Of a stretch of 64,000 nucleotides of DNA, positions 50,101 to 61,870 are shown piece by piece; within the stretch, counting starts at the first letter, position 1; each line of letters starts with the position of its first letter. The notes beneath the pieces are model-generated. The model worked only from the letters and a program-made list of their open reading frames with translations, did not search any database and was not told where the DNA came from. Location: NCBI GenBank assembly GCA_021613335.1, contig JAJTWR010000356.1, positions 617,501-681,500 of the forward strand, written 5' to 3'. Origin of the DNA: Whitmania pigra (Eukaryota; Annelida; Clitellata; Hirudinida; Haemopidae). Both the position numbers and the translations under genes were made by a program.

Positions 50101-51515
50101 CAACGAGTCTTACATCGTACAGGTGTTCGAAAATACGAAAAATCACTTTAGTTTCATGTTTCCAATGCTAGAAATGATTAAATGGGCGCAATAAATTGAT
50201 ATTATTTGTTATGATTGAGATGGACCAAATAAACTTACATTAATCGAATAATATATAACAAAATCATGTTATTTTATTTTCTGAAGGCATCAGGCATTAA
50301 TGTCAAAGACTTTTGGGTCTCTGAAATTAAAAGAATTCTTTTGGGACAGTTTGAGAAAATCAAAAGTAAGTCTAAAATATTCATGGATTCGAAATATTCG
50401 CAAGGTTATTATTATATTTGTTGTCCATCGCAGATGATAATTTGAATAAGAACAGCTTCAGAACTCCTGTCAGATCTCCAAGGTTTGAGTGATTAGGCAT
50501 TACATAAATATAATTTTAGTGTTGTTATTGCTTCTTTGTTTGTCATAAATATTTACAATGCCTGCATTTCAAGAGGTGTTATTATTACCATTATTATTAT
50601 TATTATTGTTATTATTACCCGAGACACTACACAAACTGCCTATACTAACAATATCTTTGATGTAATGCTAACATCTCAAATCTTACTTCCCTCATCAGCA
50701 AAACATCCAGAAATGGTCTCCTCCCTCTCAACAACAACAACACGAACAACAATGACAGCCTGCAGATGAACAACAGAAAAGTATCTTTGAGTTCATCCAT
50801 GATTGACTTATCAAAGGTTGGAAATTCTTTGTTTTTAATTTATTTTTGTAATTAAACATTTAAAATCATCTCATCTTTCCAATTAATCTGATGGGTACTC
50901 AATGTAAGAGTGAACCAGACAATGGTGCTGATGCTTAATGTTTATTGTATAAAATAATTATTTTATAAACCTGTCTGAGTATAACTGAAATTCTATTGAA
51001 AATGAATATCTAAAATTTACATAATGAAATAATGGCATAAGAAGAAAACTATTATTTGAATTGCCAGGGATTGTTTTATATATTTTTCTTTTTTAAAATG
51101 ACATTTTATACATTTATAATATTTTAATTTCAATTATTTTCAATGAATTTTATAGAATGCTAAAACACAATTTCTTAATTTGTATTAGGTGGCAGGCCAA
51201 ACTTATGTCATCATGAGGAATCATTCAGCAGTACGACCTGACGAACTGTCCCTCAAGATGGGCACAGAGGTCATCCTTGTTGACCCTGGACAGGAGGGGT
51301 GGAGCCTCATCAGGGAGGCAAACAACCCTAGGAATGAAGGATGGATACCCTCCAATCTGCTGGTCGAGAAGAAAGAACGCCTTGCCATGAACGGATTCCT
51401 CAAGGAAAATTATTCCTGGGTTCGCAATTTTGTTGTGACCTTGTTAATAATTGTTTTATTACTGTATTGCAGAGAACGTATTTCAGTTAGTATTTTGAGA
51501 ATTAAGATGTACTAG
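39807..51515 (+). CDS. Dbl-family Rho GEF, MCF2L/DBS-like (CRAL-TRIO, spectrin-like, DH, PH, SH3)
   Basis: Twenty-five exons, about 1432 aa: 39807-40767, 41379-41462, 41701-41815, 42126-42216, 42765-42878, 43188-43304, 43761-44065, 45059-45173, 45512-45631, 45810-46001, 46582-46776, 46942-47277, 47589-47698, 47774-47840, 48051-48166, 48398-48473, 48847-48942, 49101-49193, 49355-49480, 49637-49840, 50030-50122, 50287-50365, 50434-50482, 50699-50816, 51189-51515. Family role: exchanges GDP for GTP on Rho GTPases (RhoA, Cdc42, Rac) at membranes. Order: acidic, Ser-rich N-terminus (1-320); CRAL-TRIO lipid-binding fold (~321-490) with VVVVIDRRQDKWASVK, VYVLRPLGFLQKTF and YIDKEQLTAEFGGTL; spectrin-type helices (~495-880); DH (~952-1143) with AAEKLYVDGL and KPIQQLPIYHKLLKDL; PH (~1144-1265); SH3 (~1325-1388) with YVIMRNHSAVRPDELSLKMG and GWIPSNLL; a short tail. 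The SH3 favours MCF2L over PLEKHG4. Intron 17 starts GC. Upstream exons are possible. Confidence 0.92.
42013..42104. repeat. 27-bp tandem repeat in a Rho GEF intron
   Basis: The unit TAATCTAGTTGATAATTTTG plus ATTACA recurs about 3.5 times with a 27-bp period, directly before the exon at 42126. Confidence 0.85.
43697..43757. repeat. (CAT/ATC)n run abutting a Rho GEF acceptor
   Basis: A CAT-rich microsatellite (TGCATCACCATCATCATC and so on) runs up to the acceptor CGTCGCAG of the exon starting at 43761. On the minus strand it gives the Asp-rich frame at 43568-43918, which is an artefact. Confidence 0.85.
44072..44260. repeat. (AAT)n and (GATAAT)n microsatellite
   Basis: TAA triplets pass into GATAAT and ATGATA hexamers just inside the intron after the exon ending at 44065. 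Confidence 0.9.
45366..45505. repeat. CAT-rich microsatellite with a higher-order unit
   Basis: ATCATCATC runs alternate with CTTCAACGACATCACGACATC-like blocks, repeated about three times, ending a few bases before the acceptor of the exon at 45512. Confidence 0.85.
46278..46367. repeat. 44-bp direct duplication in a Rho GEF intron
   Basis: A 44-bp unit beginning ATTAGAGACCTAACAAGC is present twice, at 46278 and 46322, with no visible difference, which implies a recent tandem duplication. Confidence 0.9.
48609..48673. repeat. 32-bp direct duplication in a Rho GEF intron
   Basis: A 32-bp unit starting GATATTAGTTGTTTATTTGT occurs at 48609 and 48641, identical by eye. Confidence 0.85.
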
Positions 51516-52845
51516 AGAAAAGATTGTTAACATTAGAATAGTTTTAAACCTATGGGATTTTGTGCTGATCTATATCCAATTCACTGTGAATGAGACTAAG
51601 TTAATTGCACAACTGATTGGGAGTTATATTTAAATAAAAATATGTAAAGCATAAAAACATAAAGTAATCACATTTTGATAAAATTCTGGTCATAAAGATT
51701 TAATGTTCCTTGCAGACACACAGCAACGAAAGTCTTGAGCAACCAGCTTGATCTCTTGCTGACAAACTTTATCAAAGTGCTACCACAAAAATGCCAATCC
51801 TCAAGATGATACCGAGCCAAAAACTTGTACCTATTTTTGAAAGTTTAGTCAGCATCTCATTGTTTGATCGAACGTTGGTTGGGGCCCGTGACTCAATCTT
51901 AGTATAATCTGACCAAGAAATGTGATACTTGAAAAATTTTGTTGACTGCTCTCATATCCGAAGACACGCTTGAAAGTGCAAACTATCGGTGCATTGTTTC
52001 ACGGTTTGAATCTCGCTCGTTGTTTATATTTTGAATTGTTTTCCTTTGCTATATTTATATTACACTGTTGTGCTATTTTACTGGACTTTGAAGTTTTTAT
52101 GTAATTTATTCGGAAATCATTTGAAGAACTGTTGCGCGAGGTCATAATCTAATTACTTTACAAGCGGCAAAAACAATTTCAAAATGTTTTAGTCCTGGTC
52201 TCACTTTTTAAAACTTACATTCACCACTAGCGGTCGTGCCACCAATATTTGGTTTCGGTCTAATTTTCTGTTCACATTTTGTCGATTTGCTTTCATGGCT
52301 CCATAATTTACTAATCTCTACACTCTGATCCAATAACCCAGCCAGAATCACTGTTCATTCACTGTTAAAACATCATTTTTAGTTAAGTAGATAAACTTTC
52401 TGCAGATAATCAATAACCAATGCAGCCCATTCCTCTCATGCTTAAAATGTTTGCTGTGTCCCCATCATCCATTAATTTGCCAACAACTGGGCCAAGCACA
52501 TCCTCATTAGGTATTCAAAGATGAACTGGAAAATTAATCTAATGATTGTTATTGACTTTACCACAATTCTGATCGTCTTGTTTCTGAGGATTTGCAAGTT
52601 TTTTGACCAAAAAAACAATTTGCCAAATCATATCTGATCCCTCAGTCTGATAAGTATTTTCAATTAGAATCTTTGTAAGAGGTAATTTTAAATAGGATTG
52701 AGTGAACCACAAAGAACGCGTTTTCCAAAGTTGTATTTCTTCCAAGCAGACGTAAGTTTACTTTGAGTTTCATCCGATGAGAAATCCGCAAATGCGCATC
52801 GTCCGTCGAAAGTCCACTCCTAAAGAATGCTTCGGCCACCAAGGC
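51516..52845. other. Convergent intergenic region between the Rho GEF gene and NDUFB6
   Basis: It contains the 3' UTRs of both genes. An AATAAA at 51633 suits the Rho GEF gene. The small open frames (52539-52745, 52660-52842) are not recognisable. Confidence 0.55.
51633..51638 (+). terminator. Polyadenylation signal AATAAA for the Rho GEF gene
   Basis: A canonical hexamer 118 bp after the stop codon of the Rho GEF gene, the first seen on the plus strand after the stop. Confidence 0.55.
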
Positions 52846-54026
52846 TCAGGGAACAAACGAGGTCTTACCGTGCCTCAGAACGGTGCGATTCTTGAAGCCT
52901 TTGTCATAGAAGTCATCGTTCTTCTTCAGAGAGAGCCTTTCACTCACCTGTCGACGAGAAAGTCATCAAGATCGTCAAAAAGATGTTGACAAAGAGGTTA
53001 AGATGTCACAATTAGGGAATTACTTACATGGTAAACTGGTGGCTTCGAAGAGAACATGTGCCATCCATTTATGTGGGTCCAATTCTGCCAAGGAAACTTA
53101 TATTTAATCCCATCTTTTCTCATGTAGTGTTAATGTTGCAATTGTTACTACTACTGCTTGTTTTTTTTTTAATATAAATAAGCAAGCGTTGGTTAAATAT
53201 TTGCAGAAATTATAGAGAATAGTGAGTCTTACAGCTCCATTGTACTTCAAGTAGTAGAGTGTGCTATACAAAACACCAACAGCAATTGCAATCTTTGGAA
53301 CAAAAAATCGTCCATATTTAGCAGCTGTTTTTCCCTGAAAAAGTTTCAAGAGAATTATTTTTTTATTTTATCTCATCTGAAGTTGAGTGAAGAATTTGTT
53401 TAAAATGATGTCCCTGGAAATTGTTATACAAAATAAAATTAATATTTAACCTGAAAAGAAAATGAATTGAAAAAGTATTCCATCTATTTCTCATGAAGAT
53501 GATATGTGAATGGTAAAGAGTGTTTCATCACATTACATCCAGTATTGGTTAATAAAAATATCATAACATAATACACTAAAACCATCTTTTATTTAAATGA
53601 TGGCAAAACAACATCTGCTCGCTCAATGTAATTAAGTGGACTGTTATTGCAATAAGAAGAAGAGCTTACAATAACTGGTTCCAGTCCACTAAAGGTAACA
53701 TCCCATGGCTTGCCAAGAAATCTTTTTATGGGGTTCCTTGGGTAAAGTTCAGGTATGTAGACAGGCTCATGCGGTGCAAGAACCTGATCATCCAGCCATT
53801 GCTTCCTCAATCTCCTATCCTCGGCCGTCATTGGCTTCTCAAGCCTCTGACGTTCATGAGCCATCGGCTCGATGCTAAAAGGAGGAAACTTGCTTCCTCT
53901 CCACTCTACATGTTGGATCATTTTTTTCTCGCGTTCCAATTCCTGTTTCAACCTTGCGTTGTACTTTATCAAAGCTTCATTATCTAGTTGCGCAATAGAT
54001 TTATCGTCATCGTTTTTGGACGCCAT
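52846..54026 (-). CDS. NDUFB6: NDUFB6, complex I accessory subunit B17
   Basis: Four exons (53670-54026, 53233-53334, 53028-53084, 52846-52947) give about 205 aa. Family role: a single-pass accessory subunit of the membrane arm of mitochondrial NADH:ubiquinone oxidoreductase. Family features seen: MTAEDRRLRKQWLDDQVLAP (about residues 65-84), NPIKRFLGKPWD, SGLEPV, then the membrane helix FFVPKIAIAVGVLYSTLYYL with the following KYN, then NWTHINGWHMFSSKP and the C-terminal DKGFKNRT motif that I associate with arthropod B17 proteins. The first ~45 residues (an acidic, coiled-coil-like region with YNARLKQELEREKKM) extend beyond the mammalian protein of 128 aa. The last exon is read through to TGA at 52846. 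A donor-like GGTAAGAC inside it (near 52865) could instead splice to a further exon that I cannot see. It is convergent with the Rho GEF gene. Confidence 0.88.
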
Positions 54027-55890
54027 TTTGCCAGCGAAATGGAATTCTCAGACAAAACGGGAAGGTGCCCTCGAGACTGTTTATGACGGACAACAATTTA
54101 TGCAGGCCAAAAGTGAATTTAGATGTAAACTTCTAAGGCGTTAAAAACAGGTAAATTCAATTTGAAATAATAAATTTTATCAAAAATTAATGCATTTTAA
54201 TTGTAATAAATTATTTAACCTATTTAATTTAAATTGTAGTTTTAATTGTCTGCTACAAACCGTCTTTTGACGGTCTTCCTAGACTTTATTATTAGCATAT
54301 TAATGCTTCATGAATATAATCAAATTTTAAAATAATTTAAACAAACATTTGTGTAGACATTTCGTTAAAATATTATTAATAATGCAATATTAATATTACT
54401 TAAATATTGTTTATAAAAAACTTGTTGCCAAACTGCTTCTGGTGTTTAATATTTTGTAATGTATCGATACATGATCATTTTAGGCGGAAGGTGAAACAAA
54501 ATTGCAAATGCAAATCATAAAAATAAATTTTAAAATAAACTAAATGTCTCATTACAATACGAAAAGATTTAAAGACAAAAGATCTTAAATACCACCATCA
54601 TATTTGAAATTCATCATCATCTGCAGCCAGGATTTGAAACCCAGACGTAATAACTTTAATCACACTGATTCCAGGAAATTGTCCGACCATCCCACAACTT
54701 TCACTTCGCAATTTTCTTTAGGGTCATTCCATTCTCTAATGATGAATGTCTTGTCATTTTCCTTAACCCATTATTCACCGAGGATATTTTAAGCATTTAT
54801 CATTTTGTTTCAAGAAGTTGCTCTTCCCAGACAATTCCCATCTCGAAAGATCTTTCATTCTTCGGATGCGTGACTAACGTAGAGGTATTAATTTTTTTAT
54901 TTATTTTTAATAAAACTAAATTTTCTGCTCGATCCACTATGTCGTGATCGTTAAACGAACTTTGTGGTTCTAGGCATTAAAAATTACTTTTAAAATCTTA
55001 AAGTAGAAACAAGCTTTCCAGGACTTGTTAGATTCATTCGATTCAGATTCAACTTTGTTTCAACCTGATCCGATACAATTGTTGTTTAAATATGAATATA
55101 ATTATTCACATATTATTCAGCGCGTAAAATGTAAAATTATCCGAAATCTGTCTGTCTTAAATACTCCGGGGTCGACAATTTACTAAGGTAAAAGTTGGGT
55201 CACTTTTTCAGTGTGTCTTATGATTCCAACAAATCTTGAATGCAGCTAGCTTTTGTCCATTGTCAAAGTTTGTGAGATGACATGTTATTATCAGTTTATA
55301 TATTCCATTGCTGCAACTAAGACGAGCTGCATCAAAATAATTCTCATTTGTAATAAAAAAAAAGACTCTAGGCATCTATACCTATTTTCAAAAAATTGAT
55401 TCTAAGTTTATGCATCTTTTTTAAAACAAATTCCTTCTTCTACAAATATAAACTTGACCCGAAAGAAGGTCAAGTCAAAATACTTCCATTAGGTCAGACA
55501 GAGGTTATCCTTCTTTTTGTTTCCATCCCTCATTCATCTTCATAAACTTTTGGAAATGGCTCGAGTAAATTTGTCAGGAATTTTCCACGTCCCACGGTAA
55601 TTTCATTTGCGCCTGGTTTTCATTCTCCGCTTCATCATCTTTAATGCCGAGGCAATCGTTCACCCGACTCCGCCTAGCATCAACTCATCCAGCAGGAAAC
55701 TTAATTCACTCCATCATCACTTCATACCTCATAATTTATTAAGAAGTGAGTGAGTGAATTAATTGAGAATCGTCGAAATGACTTCATAGATGCTCGTGAA
55801 AAAAATCTTTAAAAAATTTTTAAGACTTAAGCGAGGCGAGAAAACAGTTCAGAAACTTTTCTGAAATCTGTCGATTTCCTAACAGTTAGC
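54027..55890. other. Upstream of NDUFB6; AT-rich, no gene seen
   Basis: It contains the presumed NDUFB6 promoter next to 54027. A minus-strand reading at about 54680-54790 has protein-like composition but no recognisable family (see findings). Nothing else is supported. Confidence 0.45.
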
Positions 55891-55994
55891 AGGTGACTGT
55901 GAACCTTCACAAAGTAACGCCTGAAAGATCATCATCATCATCGTCAATTTTTCATCATCATTATTGCTATCGCCATCGTCACTGTCTCCACATC

Positions 55995-56112
55995 ATCGTC
56001 ATCATAGTTGTCACAGTTGTCATAGTTGTCATAGTTGTCATAGTTGTCATAGTTGTCATAGTTGTCATAGTTGTCATAGTTGTCATAGTTGTCATAGTTG
56101 TCATAGTTGTAT
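55995..56112. repeat. 9-bp minisatellite (TAGTTGTCA)n
   Basis: About thirteen near-identical copies of TAGTTGTCA. The 9-bp period keeps all frames open, giving artefactual VVI, CHS and DNY repeat peptides. Confidence 0.95.
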
Positions 56113-56310
56113 AGTTGTGAAATATTTTGAAGAATGGAATACATGGAAACACTGAGTAGCTTATGAATTGAGCAGAAATGTGATGTTTTGGGGAAAAGCT
56201 CTAAGTTTAAAAGCCGAGATTAAAAGCCAAGTTGATGCCATTTCTTTTCATTCCATTTCGTAAGAAAAATATTATCATCTATAATAATAATTTAAATAAT
56301 AATAGCAATG

Positions 56311-56342
<32 letters not shown>

Positions 56343-59203
56343 TATGAATATAATAACAATAATAATAATAACAATATCGTCCTGAAGAGGGTATTGTCAA
56401 GAACTTCTTCATGGAACCTGGTTCCTTTATTATTATTTAATAATGCCTCTATTATATATTATTATTTTTTATTACTTTTATATTAATGATCAGATTTTTT
56501 TTTTTTTAAAACATGGAAAAGAGAATTTTTTAGAAAAATTTTTGTGACTTTTGATTTAATTGAAGGAAAGATAGAGGAGTCACACTGCTTTATTAGGTGG
56601 CGTTTGATGATGATGATAATGATAGCGTTGATGATGATGATAATGATAGCGTTGATGATGATGACGATGACAGGGATGAAGATACTGATTAATATAATAT
56701 TATTTATATTATTCAACGGATAGCACTCGATGATGATAATGATGATGGCGCTGCTAATAATAGTTGCGGTGACGACGACGACGATGGCGATAATTATATT
56801 GATGAAGTTGGCGCGGTTTTTAATTCCAAATGCGCTTCTTACGATCTCCTGATTGCTAGGGGGGTCCGGTGTAATGGTTTGCAGGGACGTCCGAGTGTAC
56901 ACCTAATTATCAGATGGAGGAGTGATTCATTTCATGCCAATTCGTTAAAGATGGAAAGATGAACTTCTGTCATCCGCTGTTGCTTACATTCATCGTTGTC
57001 GTTGTCGATAAAGTACATGAGCCTACGTTACTTAAAAAATCAACGTCATCATCATCATCTTCTTCTTCATCTTCTTCTTCGACGTCGTCATCGTCTCGTT
57101 GATACCGAGTAATTATTGTTGCTGTTGCCATGCCAACAACCGAGTCATTATCAAGGTCGTTATCAAGTTTGAATTGAAATGAATACCTGCTCAAGGACTT
57201 TCTTTATTACTTCTTAATGTTAAACTTTCCTTTAATCGAATAAGCACATGAATTTACTAATTTTCATTAATAAAAATAATTATAATAATAAAATATTTTT
57301 ACATTTTTGACATTTAAAATTCATCGAAATGTTCATGAAACGTTTGTGATTATGTGTCCAATGACTGCATTATGCGTTTCTTTAAGTTGAAAAATCTCGA
57401 CATTTTTGACTTGCTTTGAACCTCTTCAAGATGCGAGAGAATTTAATGAAATTGATAAATAACATAAAATAATAATATTAATAATAATAATAATATTAAT
57501 AATTTATTACAATCATTTTATTCAATCAACTGCAATTATTTATTTACTCCTACTGGCCATGTTTATTTTTATTTTAAACCAATCAGAATGCTCTGAAGAA
57601 CTGGAAGTGAATAACCGCAATTATTAAGAATGCTTTATGGAGATGTGGATGAAATGTTTATAACGGAATTTATAATGATTAAAATGGAAAAATTATTTCC
57701 ACTGAGAGATTATTGGCCTTGGAAATATTTCTCCAAATATTCTTTTTGGGAGGCCATCTCTTTCGTATCCCTAGAATTGTTCGTTCATAATTAAAATGAT
57801 AAATTGACGAAGACGATGGTGATGATGGTCATGAACATTCTTGGAAAATATTAAGAACATATTTCAAAATCTTTTTTGTAAAAGGACTCTGAGTAAAAAT
57901 TAGAAATAATTCAATTCATTCCATTCCGATAAATAAATATTAGTCCGCCTTTTTAAAACTTCCCGACAAAATGGCACTTGGTAATTTATTTACGGCCTTT
58001 TCTTCAAAAAATTATTAGCAGAAGAAAATGACGAATAAATGCACGACATTAATGTTTTAAATAAATGTTCATTTCTCGAAAAGTTGAAAATCTCCAACAA
58101 ACCAAAAACAGAACCGAAACTTTGTCATTCACGACACGAACATCAACAGGAACAACTAATGAAACATTTTCTCAAATTTCAAACAGGTTTCCTATTGTTT
58201 CATTTCCCAATTTTATCTGAGACCATTTTGCTGATGAAAGCGATTTTGTTTCCTTTTAAGACCTCAAAATTGTTCGTTGAGATTCTCTCTTTCAAAGCTC
58301 GACAACGAATGCCTTCATTTCTTCATTTCCTATTATTTCCATCTCGAATGATTGAACTCCTGTTCTCCATTTTCCTTTGCTCCGTTTCCAATGGTCTCGT
58401 ACGAAACTGTGACAGATTGCCAATGAATTACAAGTTCTTAGTATTTTTCCCAAATGAATTGGGTATGTACGCTCCAGGTGCGAGGTCAAGATGGAAAGGC
58501 ATAAATCCTGAACTCCTTAGCACCTTGGCTGGATAATGCAGCTATGAATCTGCGTTAAACCATTCCATGCTCCGATCTCCACGAGACAAAACACGACAAA
58601 ACTTCTCGGATCAAAAGTTGATGTTGGAAGATTTCCATCACGGATCCAAAATGCATCGTTTCCATCAAAGCCATTATTTCACTTGATGCCAGGTAATAAA
58701 TTAAAATTAATATTTTACATCGAATAAAAGTGTTAATAACGACCAAATAAACAACAAAATACATACATATAACAGCGAATTTAACTTATTTCATCATCAG
58801 AAAATGAATGAGGCGTTACTCCCCCTCAAAAAATGGGGCAATTTTGAAAAGTGGTGGCATAAAAAAACAACAACCCTAATCGGAAGAAGATCCACAAATT
58901 ACACGAAGCACGTGACATCCCGAGGCAAGAGGCACCGCGGGACTGGAAAGGTCAAGGATTCCAAGGGCTGATGAATTATTCATGACCTAGAAATGGGCGG
59001 GGTATAAAAACTTATTAGGCATACAACATGAAGACATGGGATGTTATGGATGTGCTGAAGCAACAACTCATTGGATACTAAGTACTGCAACGTAAAGGAG
59101 AGTTATAATTATAATAATTATAATTTAATTATAATTTCAATAATTTAATATAAAATGTTTAATTTTATCGAATAATTTTGAATACATTATTTCTGATTAA
59201 TAC
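56113..59203. other. Intergenic; no gene seen
   Basis: It holds AAT and GAT triplet clusters (56280-56380, 56600-56780, 57040-57090). The longest frame, 58039-58536 (165 aa), is Phe/Leu-rich without family features or codon character, so I do not call it. Confidence 0.5.
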
Positions 59204-59321
59204 CAGGTACGTCATTTCAGGCGGGAACAGACCCTATCTCAACTTGAGGAGATGCCTTTATTGAGTCTAACGTCAAGGGGAGGAGCCATTTCCCCTTGGC
59301 CTCTCAAAATAACGTCATAAT
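59204..59321. mobile_element. Diverged relative of the 177-bp hAT-like MITE
   Basis: The left end CAGGTACGTCATTT (59204) differs from the terminus of the element at 37899 at one of 14 positions. The right end AAATAACGTCATAA resembles its inverted terminus only in the AAAT.ACGTC core. The 118-bp interior contains a GAGG/CCTC-type imperfect inverted arm. It is probably an old or truncated copy of the same family. Confidence 0.45.
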
Positions 59322-61089
59322 ATGATTAACATAATTTATTTATGATTTAATTACTTATCACGCCAATATCGTTCATCCCATCCCCCCGAATAGAAATGCA
59401 ATCGTAATATTTTGATTGATTTGATCACCCGACCTTTGGGGTTAGAAGGTCACGAACCTGAAGAATTTTGACCCACTTTCGATGACTTTCGCTTTCAGGA
59501 ATTTCCAAATATTTTCAACTTCAATTCATCATAATTGCGAATGAGGTTTATATCCGTTCAATTAAAATTAAAAAACAAACAGATGATACTAATAAAACTA
59601 ATGATAAATAATTGTTATAAAAATAAATTATCGTTATAATTGTAATGACTAATAACATAATAAATTCAGTCAAAAAATCCTCTTTAATGCTTAATGACAT
59701 TAAGTCAGCATAACGTTAATAACGTTAACGGGAAATAACGGGAATTAACAAATATTCACAGCAATAAGAAATAAGCAATAACAAAGTCATGATTCATAAT
59801 ATTATTTAATAAAATTATTCTTAATTGAAGCGGGAAATATTTTGAGCAGCATAAAAACAGCCATATCTGTTGCCTCATTTAACTCATTACTTTCTTCGGG
59901 CATAAAGAATTTTCTTCAAGGAGACACAATCATCGGGATGGAAGAATTTGAATTACAATGATTGAAATGATTGAATCAATCAACATTTCAACAATTCAAG
60001 CGTGTAACTAGGTCGAATGATGGTTCGCCTATTTTCCTGAGTGAATGAATTGTCGACCAATCAATCAACCAGGTAATCCTTCTGTCACTGATTGACTCAA
60101 TCAGAAAATCCTAAAAGCAATTCAAAGAGTCACCTCATCATCATATTCATCCTCATCGTCATCGCCATTCCCATCACAATCATCACCTCTACCACCACCA
60201 ACAGTCATCATAATCATCACCATCACCACCATCGTTATCATACCCCAGTCTATGTGGTTGTCATTGTAGGTGTGCGTGGGCAAGTGAGCGGATGGAATGG
60301 AACTGATCGTAAAATGTTGATCAGGATTCCTGAGATCTTCTCCAGGGAAGAAAGTCAGTGTCAGGCGGTTGGCCCTGCACTTTGATTCGGTTATTAGGGA
60401 ACCAATTAGTCGAGGCACATCCGATTATCAGCTAACTAATTCGTTTATCCCGGTTAATTGCTTAATCCGGTAACAGGTAGTAGCCGTCCAACGTCGTCTT
60501 GTGTTCTGAATTTTGATTCATTGTCGCTCCTGGCCCTCTCCCACAGATATTCGGGGTACCATTAAGATCAGGGGCAGTTTGGTTCCCGGTGGTATAAAGA
60601 CTTAGGGTGCGTTGTCCCCCCTGATGATCTTTTAAGTAGCACCTATAGGTGCTCGTACATAATGGATAAACGTCCAACGATCTTGCGATGTTGTTATTGT
60701 TGATGTTGTTGTTATTGTTGCTGTTGTTGTTATTGTTACTGTTGTTGTTATTGTTATAATTATTTTATCAGAATAAACGTGGGCGAACACTTATCGAAGA
60801 AAACTTAAATTGTAGAAATTATATAAGAAATAGAAAAATGAACTATAATAATAATTGTTTTTAAATGATACATAAATGTTAATATTACATCTCCCGTCCA
60901 ACAAAAATTAAAATTATGCAGAGACCATGCAATAATTTGTTCTCATCGAAACGTAAGCGCCTCAAATTGTCATCGCAGCATCTTCATGGATCAGGAAAAG
61001 GTCTTCCAAATGTTTTTGACGATTGTTCCAACGTTAAGCTGTGAGATTTTTCTTGTCTGAAAGAAGTCTTTTTAGAGTAGACGATTAAG
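59322..61089. other. Intergenic; no gene seen
   Basis: AT-rich DNA with ATC triplet clusters (60135-60240) and GTT/ATT hexamers (60690-60765). No coding exon was recognised. Confidence 0.5.
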
Positions 61090-61106
61090 TTGCGCTTATC
61101 CGTCCA

Positions 61107-61870
61107 CTCGTCCACTCACTCACTCACTCACTCACTCACTCACTCACTCACTCACTCACTCACTCACTCACTCACTCACTCACTCACTCACTCACTCACT
61201 CACTCACCACTCACTCACTCACTCACTCACTCACTCACTCACTCACTCACTCACTCACGCACTCACTCACTCACTCACTCACTCACTCACTCACTCACTC
61301 ACTCACTCACTCACTCACTCACTCACTCACTCACTCACTCACTCACTCACTCACTCACTCACTCTCACTCACTCACTCACTCACTCACTCACTCACTCAC
61401 TCACTCACTCACTCACTCACTCACTCACTCACTCACTCACTCACTCACTCACTCACTCACTCACTCACTCACTCACTCACTCACTCACTCACTCACTCAC
61501 TCACTCACTCACTCACTCACTCACTCACTCACTCACTCACTCACTCACTCACTCACTCACTCACTCACTCACTCACTCACTCACTCACTCACTCACTCAC
61601 TCACTCACTCACTCACTCTCACTCACTCACTCACTCACTCACTCACTCACTCACTCACTCACTCACTCCTCACTCACTCACTCACTCACCACTCACTCAC
61701 TCACTCACTCACTCACTCACTCACTCACTCACTCACTCACTCACTCACTCACTCACTCACTCACTCACTCACTCACTCACTCACTCACTCACTCTCACTC
61801 ACTCACTCACTCACTCATTCACTCACTCACTCACTCACTCACTCACTCACTCGCTCACTCATTCACTCAC
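61107..61870. repeat. (CACT)n microsatellite, about 760 bp
   Basis: A nearly pure ACTC tetranucleotide array with rare slips (CACCACT near 61206 and 61688, CTCTCACT near 61363, 61617 and 61792). The 274-aa THSL-repeat frame over it is an artefact. Confidence 0.97.

Noticed and set aside
51987..52030. tRNA B-box-like GGTTTGAATCTC
   Set aside because: No matching A box or cloverleaf could be formed at the right distance.
55893..56155. Possible CRISPR-like array at the TAGTTGTCA repeats
   Set aside because: The repeats are contiguous 9-mers without spacers, and the DNA is clearly from an animal genome.
58039..58536. 165-aa plus-strand frame
   Set aside because: No family resemblance, Phe/Leu-rich composition typical of AT-rich non-coding DNA, no splice or conservation evidence.
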